This document shows, piece by piece, positions 59,896 through 64,000 of a stretch of 64,000 bases of DNA. The notes beneath the pieces are model-generated. The model was not told the origin of the DNA and did not search any database. It saw only the letters and a program-made list of their open reading frames with translations. Each line of letters opens with the position of its first letter. Position 1 is the stretch's first letter. Origin of the DNA: CAZXPY01 sp964643435 (GTDB taxonomy: Bacteria > Patescibacteriota > Microgenomatia > Woykebacterales > RBG-16-39-9b); contig CAZXPY010000001.1 in assembly GCA_964643435.1 (NCBI GenBank), positions 172,916 through 236,915 on the forward strand, written 5' to 3'. The position numbers and the translations under genes were made by a program.

Positions 59896-60561
59896 TTACT
59901 TAGCTTTTTCTTGAAATCTCTTTATGATATCACTGGCGGTATCTTTACCAGCCAATCCAAAACTCAATGCTAAGCCAGCTAATAAAGCTAGGAAAATCCA
60001 ACGGATTAATTCAAAACCTAATCCCAATTGAAGCAAGGCACTGATTGTAGCAAAAGCGACTACCGCTAAATAAACTACATTAGCAATTGTATGGGCTGGA
60101 TTTGTACCAACAATAATTGCTACACCTTGAACAAGTCGGTGCAGAAACCAAGCAAAAACAAATCCCAGTAATAAGTAAATAGCCGCGATTAAAACACTAG
60201 GAATGTAGTTAAGAAGTTGGGATACAACCACGTCAGTTCCACTAATTTCCAAAGATTCAACTGCGGGGATAAGAAAGATAATAATCGAAATCCAGCGCGC
60301 CAGTTCTCCTAAAAATTCAGTCACGTTCAAATTCTCATGAGACTTTGTTAATTTCTGATAAGTTCCCCAATCTAATAAACTTTTTTCCAAACTAACAGCT
60401 TTGGAAATCTCCACAATAATTTTCTTTAGTAGGGCTCCAATTACGAGACCCACAGTTAAAGTAATTATTGCCGCAACGATATTTGAAAAATTAGTCCCAA
60501 ACGATGAGAAAAATTTGGCGGTTGAGGATGCCGAAAGATTATAATAGTCCTGTAGTGTCAA
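59896..60561 (-). CDS. MscS-like membrane protein without the beta domain, copy 2
   Basis: 221 residues from TTG 60561, with AAGGAGGTGAT ending four bases upstream; a GTG at 60570 lies inside that site. Same architecture as copy 1: IVAAIITLTVGLVIGALLKK, NYIPSVLIAAIYLLLGFVFA and the closing LALSFGLAGKDTASDIIKRF, then stop. The two copies share the GxxGKD pore-helix end but are otherwise diverged. Likely homo- or hetero-oligomers involved in osmotic response; channel activity is inferred. Confidence 0.8.
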   Translation of the reverse strand: MTLQDYYNLSASSTAKFFSSFGTNFSNIVAAIITLTVGLVIGALLKKIIVEISKAVSLEKSLLDWGTYQKLTKSHENLNVTEFLGELARWISIIIFLIPAVESLEISGTDVVVSQLLNYIPSVLIAAIYLLLGFVFAWFLHRLVQGVAIIVGTNPAHTIANVVYLAVVAFATISALLQLGLGFELIRWIFLALLAGLALSFGLAGKDTASDIIKRFQEKAK

Positions 60562-60678
60562 TTCTATCACCTCCTTTTTAGTTTAAGATAAAACCTTTTT
60601 ATTAATCATTTTTTAGAATTGTTTAAATAAAAATCTTAGGGTTGATAGAATATCGATAAATTAGATTCTTTTACTATC

Positions 60679-60707
60679 AGACTAACACCGTTTTTTTCTT
60701 TTGTCAA
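60679..60707 (-). promoter_or_regulatory. Promoter of the MscS-like pair
   Basis: Minus-strand TTGACA (60707-60702, overlapping the metK stop), 17-base spacer, TAGTCT (60684-60679). Leader of roughly 110 bases, AU-rich, with no further feature seen. Confidence 0.5.
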
Positions 60708-61816
60708 TATTGAAATTTTAGTTTTTCCCAAGGGTATGAATCACGACCAAAATGGCCATAGCGAGCAGTTTCACGATATATAGGCCTACGTAGCTGGAGA
60801 CCGTAAATTATTCCAGGAACTGATAAGTCAAGAAGATTCCAGGCAAAGTCTTCAATCAATTTTAGGGGTTTTTTCTCTGTTCCAAAAGCCTCGATTGCTT
60901 TTGCGATTGGTTCCTTATGACCAATAGCGTAAGCGACTTGAACCTCCACTTTATCGGCAAGGTTAGCGGCCACTATGTTTTTGGCAATATACCTGGTTGC
61001 ATAAGCTCCGGAGCGATCAACTTTTGTTGGATCCTTTCCCGAAAACGCCCCGCCGCCAGAGCGGCCAAAGGCACCGTATGAATCGACGATAATTTTTCTT
61101 CCGGTAACACCACTGTCAGAAGCCGGTCCGGGGATAGTCCATTTACCAGTACCATTTATAATCACGTTTTTTTTGTTAATTTTATAACCAAACTTAGCCA
61201 GGGCGGGCCCAACTACTTTTTTGAACAAGTCATTTTCAACCTCCTTCCTCGTTACTGTTTCTTTATGCGCGGCTGCTAAAACCACCCGCTCAACTGAAAC
61301 TGGACGCCCTTTTTCATACCTTATTGTTACTTCACTTTTACCATCCGGTCTAAGATAAGGGATTTCTTTTTTCTCTCTAACCTCGTCTAACTTCTCAACT
61401 AGCTCTCGAGCAATAGAGATGGGCAGGGGCATTAAATTAGCCGTTTCGCGCGTTGCAAATCCGAACATCATCCCTTGATCACCGGCACCGCCTGCTTCAA
61501 CACCAACTGCAATCTCTGGACTTTGTTCGTGTATTAGGGTAAGAACGGGTGATTTATAGCTAAAATTATACAAACCATTGGTATAGCCAAGATCTTTAAT
61601 AACCCCCGCCGCAATTGCTTCGTAATTTAATTTAGATTTGGTTGCAACCTCACCGGCTAGAACTACTTGGTTTTTAGTAACCAATGTTTCTACGGCTACT
61701 TTCGAAGAAGAGTCATCAGTAATTGCCCAATCAACGATACTATCCGAAATTTGGTCACAAATTTTATCGGGGTGCCCACTCGCAACTCCCTCAGACGTAA
61801 AGAGAGGATAGTTCAT
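60704..61816 (-). CDS. metK: S-adenosylmethionine synthetase
   Basis: Makes SAM from methionine and ATP. 370 residues, standard length slightly shortened. FTSEGVASGHPDKICDQISD (ATP site), VAVETLVTKNQVVLAGEV, the GAGDQGMMFGFA loop, FGRSGGGAFSGKDPTKVDRS (P-loop-like KDPTKVDRSGAY) and the closing RPIYRETARYGHFGRD. Preceded by a SAM-clan riboswitch and terminator on the same strand; only six bases separate terminator and ATG. Confidence 0.97.
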   Translation of the reverse strand: MNYPLFTSEGVASGHPDKICDQISDSIVDWAITDDSSSKVAVETLVTKNQVVLAGEVATKSKLNYEAIAAGVIKDLGYTNGLYNFSYKSPVLTLIHEQSPEIAVGVEAGGAGDQGMMFGFATRETANLMPLPISIARELVEKLDEVREKKEIPYLRPDGKSEVTIRYEKGRPVSVERVVLAAAHKETVTRKEVENDLFKKVVGPALAKFGYKINKKNVIINGTGKWTIPGPASDSGVTGRKIIVDSYGAFGRSGGGAFSGKDPTKVDRSGAYATRYIAKNIVAANLADKVEVQVAYAIGHKEPIAKAIEAFGTEKKPLKLIEDFAWNLLDLSVPGIIYGLQLRRPIYRETARYGHFGRDSYPWEKLKFQY

Positions 61817-61822
61817 AAAATT

Positions 61823-61849
61823 AAAAAACCTCTACTAAGGAGAGGTTTT
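61823..61849 (-). terminator. Riboswitch expression-platform terminator
   Basis: Perfect stem AAAACCTCT/AGAGGTTTT with a seven-base loop, followed on the minus strand by a T-run directly before metK. Upstream CTGC/GCAG sequence (about 61856-61872) could take part in the alternative antiterminator. Confidence 0.88.
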
Positions 61850-61873
61850 CGGATTACTGCTTACCTTGCAGTC

Positions 61874-61962
61874 ATATCTCTTCAAAATTTGAAGAAAAGC
61901 ACCCGTCTCCTTAGGGTTGCTGCCCATCCTTCGCATAAAGCTACGGAGGGACTCTTGATATA
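61874..61962 (-). promoter_or_regulatory. SAM-clan riboswitch aptamer upstream of metK
   Basis: Minus-strand RNA with a four-way layout: P1 ATATC/GATAT (61961-61957 with 61878-61874), an AAGAG start to P2, P2 with CCCTCC/GGATGGG capped by CGTA/TGCG, the hallmark GCAACC (61920-61915), P3 ACCC/GGGT, GGTGCT (61903-61898) in the J3/4 position, and a perfect P4 hairpin CTTCAAA/TTTGAAG (61880-61894). GCAACC, GGTGCT and P1 agree with SAM-I/SAM-IV aptamers. I cannot see the usual K-turn (GAUGA) in P2, so it may be a SAM-I/IV variant. SAM binding should favour the terminator and shut metK off. Confidence 0.8.
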
Positions 61963-61969
61963 TAAATTC

Positions 61970-61998
61970 AGTATAAGAAGTGTTTACTTGCTTGTCAA
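61970..61998 (-). promoter_or_regulatory. metK promoter
   Basis: Minus-strand TTGACA (61998-61993), 17-base spacer, TATACT (61975-61970); start expected near 61963, the first base of the riboswitch. Its -35 overlaps the -35 of the divergent hppA promoter. Confidence 0.85.
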
Positions 61999-62016
61999 GA
62001 TATTTTTAGTTAAACT
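61988..62016 (+). promoter_or_regulatory. hppA promoter, leaderless
   Basis: TTGCTT (61988-61993), 17-base spacer, TAAACT (62011-62016), six bases before GTG 62023. Overlaps the metK promoter on the other strand. Confidence 0.7.
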
Positions 62017-62022
62017 AAGCTT

Positions 62023-64000
62023 GTGGAAACTTTAAATTTTTCTCTTGGCGCCGGTCTTTTAGCGGTTTTTTGGGCAGTAGTACTCGGCTGGAAAATTTTA
62101 CAAAAACCAGCTGGTTCTCTCAAAATGCAAGAAATTTCTACATTTATTCAAGAAGGAGCTTTTTCTTATCTTAAGCGTCAATATACAATTATAACCCTAG
62201 TTGGATTGGTAATTTTTTTCCTTCTTTGGTTTTTATTAGGTGTAAAAATAGCTTTAGGTTTCGCTGCGGGGGCTTTTTTTTCGGCTTTAGCGGGATTTAT
62301 TGGTATGAGTGTCGCGGTTAGGGCAAACGTGAGGGTTGCCGAGGCGGCAAAGAATGGTTTAGCGCCGGCTTTAAATGTCGCCTTTAACGGCGGGGCAGTA
62401 ACCGGATTGTTGGTTGTAGGGTTAGCGCTTTTTTTGGTGAGTTTCTTCTATCTCCTAACTGCCGATCTTAGAAGCTTAATTGCTTTAGGTTTTGGCGGTT
62501 CGTTAATAAGTGTTTTTGCAAGATTGGGTGGTGGTATTTACACAAAGGGAGCTGATGTGGGTGCAGATTTAGTAGGTAAGATAGAAAAGGGGATTCCCGA
62601 GGATGACCCTCGTAATCCAGCCGTAATCGCTGATAATGTCGGTGATAATGTCGGAGACGATGCGGGGATGGCCGCTGATCTTTTTGAAACATACGTGGTT
62701 ACGATTGTAGCAGCGATGTTTTTAGGTAGTCTTGTTTATCCAAATTATCAAGGTGCGGTAATCTACCCATTGGCTCTTGCCGGAGTAGCAATTTTGGCTT
62801 CAATAATTGGGACATTCTTTGTCAAACTAAGAGGTAAAAACATCATGGGAGCACTTTACCAAGGATTGATTGTCAGCGGAGTTTTGAGCGCGGCTGGTTT
62901 CTTTTATGTTACTAGCAAATTTTGGGGTGAATTTGGTAGTACTCTGCCAATATTTTACGCTAGTTTAGTTGGTCTTATGGTCACCTTTGGTTTGTTTTTA
63001 ATTACCGAATACTTTACTCAGAGTAAATTTAAGCCGGTAAAAGAAGTAATCGCCTCTTGTGATACAGGTCACGCTACCAATATAATTGCCGGTCTTGCTT
63101 TGGCCTCAAAATCAACCTTTCTACCAATAATTCTAATTTCTCTGGGAATTCTAATTTCGTTTAATCTAGCTGGTATTTACGGAATTGCGGTCGCCGCGGC
63201 TAGTATGCTTTCCTTGACCGGTATTATTGTGGCGCTTGATGCCTATGGTCCAATTACTGATAATGCTGGTGGGATCGCCCAGATGGCAAATCTAGGAGAA
63301 AAAATTCGCTCTGTTACGGATCCATTAGATAGTGTTGGTAACACAACTAAAGCAGTTACAAAAAGTTACGCGATTGGTAGTGCGGCCCTAGCTTCTCTGG
63401 TGTTGTTTAGTGCTTACGCAATCGATTTATCAGTTTTAGGAAAGGTCTTCACTTTTTCAATTTCAAACCCTAAGGTTTTAATCGGCTTGTTTATTGGTGC
63501 TTCTTTACCTTATTATTTTAGTGCTCTCTCTTTAGAGGCGGTTGGGAGAGCGGCTAAATCAGTGGTGGTGGAGGTGAGAAGGCAATTTAAGGAGATCCCC
63601 GGGATTTTGGAAGGAAAAGCAAAACCTGATTACGCAAAGGCAGTCGAAATTGTCACCGCCGTCGCCCAAAAAGAGATGATAATACCGGCCCTAATACCGA
63701 TTTTAGCACCGATTATTGTTGGTTTTACTCTTGGCGCAGAAAGTCTAGGGGGATTGTTAGTTGGTACAATTATTACCGGTGTGTTTATCGCAATTTCGAT
63801 GACAACTGGTGGAGCAGCCTGGGACAACGCCAAAAAATATATTGAAGAAGGAAATCTTGGTGGAAAGGGAAGCGAGGCGCATAAAGCCGCCGTTACCGGA
63901 GACACGGTTGGAGACCCCTATAAGGACACCGCCGGTCCGGCTATCAATCCTATGATCAAAGTGATCAATATTGTAGCCTTATTGCTCGTTCCTTTTCTTT
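62023..64000 (+). CDS. hppA: Membrane proton-pumping pyrophosphatase (3' end outside window)
   Basis: Couples PPi hydrolysis to proton export. The frame is open for 659 codons from GTG 62023 to the window end, nearly full length (about 670-700 residues). About 15 membrane helices. The substrate site is intact: [35 protein letters not shown] and [13 protein letters not shown] (residues about 177-225), plus [18 protein letters not shown] near the end. Lys443 and Thr446 in [18 protein letters not shown] are those of the K+-independent H+-pumping class; K+-dependent enzymes have Ala there. Start chosen by the promoter; no ribosome binding site. Confidence 0.96.
   Translation, partial: METLNFSLGAGLLAVFWAVVLGWKILQKPAGSLKMQEISTFIQEGAFSYLKRQYTIITLVGLVIFFLLWFLLGVKIALGFAAGAFFSALAGFIGMSVAVRANVRVAEAAKNGLAPALNVAFNGGAVTGLLVVGLALFLVSFFYLLTADLRSLIALGFGGSLISVFARLGGGIYTKGADVGADLVGKIEKGIPEDDPRNPAVIADNVGDNVGDDAGMAADLFETYVVTIVAAMFLGSLVYPNYQGAVIYPLALAGVAILASIIGTFFVKLRGKNIMGALYQGLIVSGVLSAAGFFYVTSKFWGEFGSTLPIFYASLVGLMVTFGLFLITEYFTQSKFKPVKEVIASCDTGHATNIIAGLALASKSTFLPIILISLGILISFNLAGIYGIAVAAASMLSLTGIIVALDAYGPITDNAGGIAQMANLGEKIRSVTDPLDSVGNTTKAVTKSYAIGSAALASLVLFSAYAIDLSVLGKVFTFSISNPKVLIGLFIGASLPYYFSALSLEAVGRAAKSVVVEVRRQFKEIPGILEGKAKPDYAKAVEIVTAVAQKEMIIPALIPILAPIIVGFTLGAESLGGLLVGTIITGVFIAISMTTGGAAWDNAKKYIEEGNLGGKGSEAHKAAVTGDTVGDPYKDTAGPAINPMIKVINIVALLLVPFL

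Noticed and set aside
62468..62692. Minus-strand frames within 62000-64000
   Set aside because: The plus strand encodes an uninterrupted pyrophosphatase over the whole stretch.
1..64000. Alternative genetic code (UGA as Gly, known in Gracilibacteria/Absconditabacteria)
   Set aside because: UGA ends many genes at their expected family length, and no conserved gene contains an in-frame UGA.
1..64000. CRISPR array, insertion sequence, prophage or integrase
   Set aside because: No evenly spaced repeats with spacers, no transposase or integrase-like frame, and no attachment-site duplication at the tRNA genes was seen.

Overview
The window is a compact, AT-rich bacterial chromosome segment with short intergenic spaces, many 1-14 base gene overlaps and reduced or stripped-down versions of standard proteins. 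UGA is used as an ordinary stop (for example at the end of ftsZ and murG neighbours), so the code is the standard bacterial one. Gene content (short MurG with a trimmed glycine loop, PolA without a 5' nuclease domain, reduced FtsQ-like protein, IleS with atypical HIGH and KMSKS motifs, many small membrane-anchored surface proteins, no outer-membrane or LPS genes) fits a Patescibacteria/CPR organism with a Gram-positive-like envelope, most likely from the Microgenomates/Katanobacteria side. The lineage is inferred from protein style, not from a marker-gene tree.

Layout. 1-10642: cell-wall and division cluster alr-ddl-murF-mraY-murD-ftsW-murG-(ftsQ-like)-ftsA-ftsZ. 10736-12932: a three-gene exported/membrane cassette (dockerin-like protein, anchored protein with a Thr/Pro tail, small membrane protein) with its own promoter, strong Shine-Dalgarno sites and terminator. 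12959-15636: a membrane protein and pyrG, interrupted by a 100-N assembly gap flanked by identical 55-base ends. 15637-16893: a regulatory island with an HspR-like MerR regulator, a probable small structured RNA, a leader peptide and a KGG-repeat stress protein. 16920-22269: ileS-rodA, then rplU-rpmA-parB. 22266-31222: lepB, tRNA-Val, a surface-polysaccharide block (flippase, three glycosyltransferases, two Wzy-like ligases/polymerases), an Ig-like surface protein, tRNA-Thr, tRNA-Gly, a LysM protein and tRNA-Asp. 31285-32826: a pyrF-pyrE cassette. 32876-43420: polX, lemA-htpX, gatC-gatA-(HEPN-like)-gatB-polA, a CAP-domain protein, rplS and yraN. 43421-53430: surface and exported proteins, an unusual Cys-containing membrane protein, tRNA-Lys, a PIG-L/WbqC/GH18 operon and an orphan DUF218-like gene. 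53482-57004: nucleotide-sugar dehydrogenase, epimerase and membrane glycosyltransferase on the minus strand. 57075-62016: a PEP-synthase-like protein that has lost its catalytic histidine, two short MscS-like membrane proteins, and metK behind a SAM riboswitch with terminator. 62023-64000: proton-pumping pyrophosphatase, cut by the window end.

Two ways of starting translation stand out. Many housekeeping genes have a near-consensus promoter (TTGACA-like, 17 bp, TAAAAT-like) whose -10 box ends only 6-7 bases before the start codon, so their mRNAs should be leaderless. A second set, largely envelope and cassette genes, has a near-perfect AAGGAGGTGAT-type ribosome binding site and a leader of tens of bases. 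No CRISPR array, insertion sequence, prophage or rRNA gene was found.
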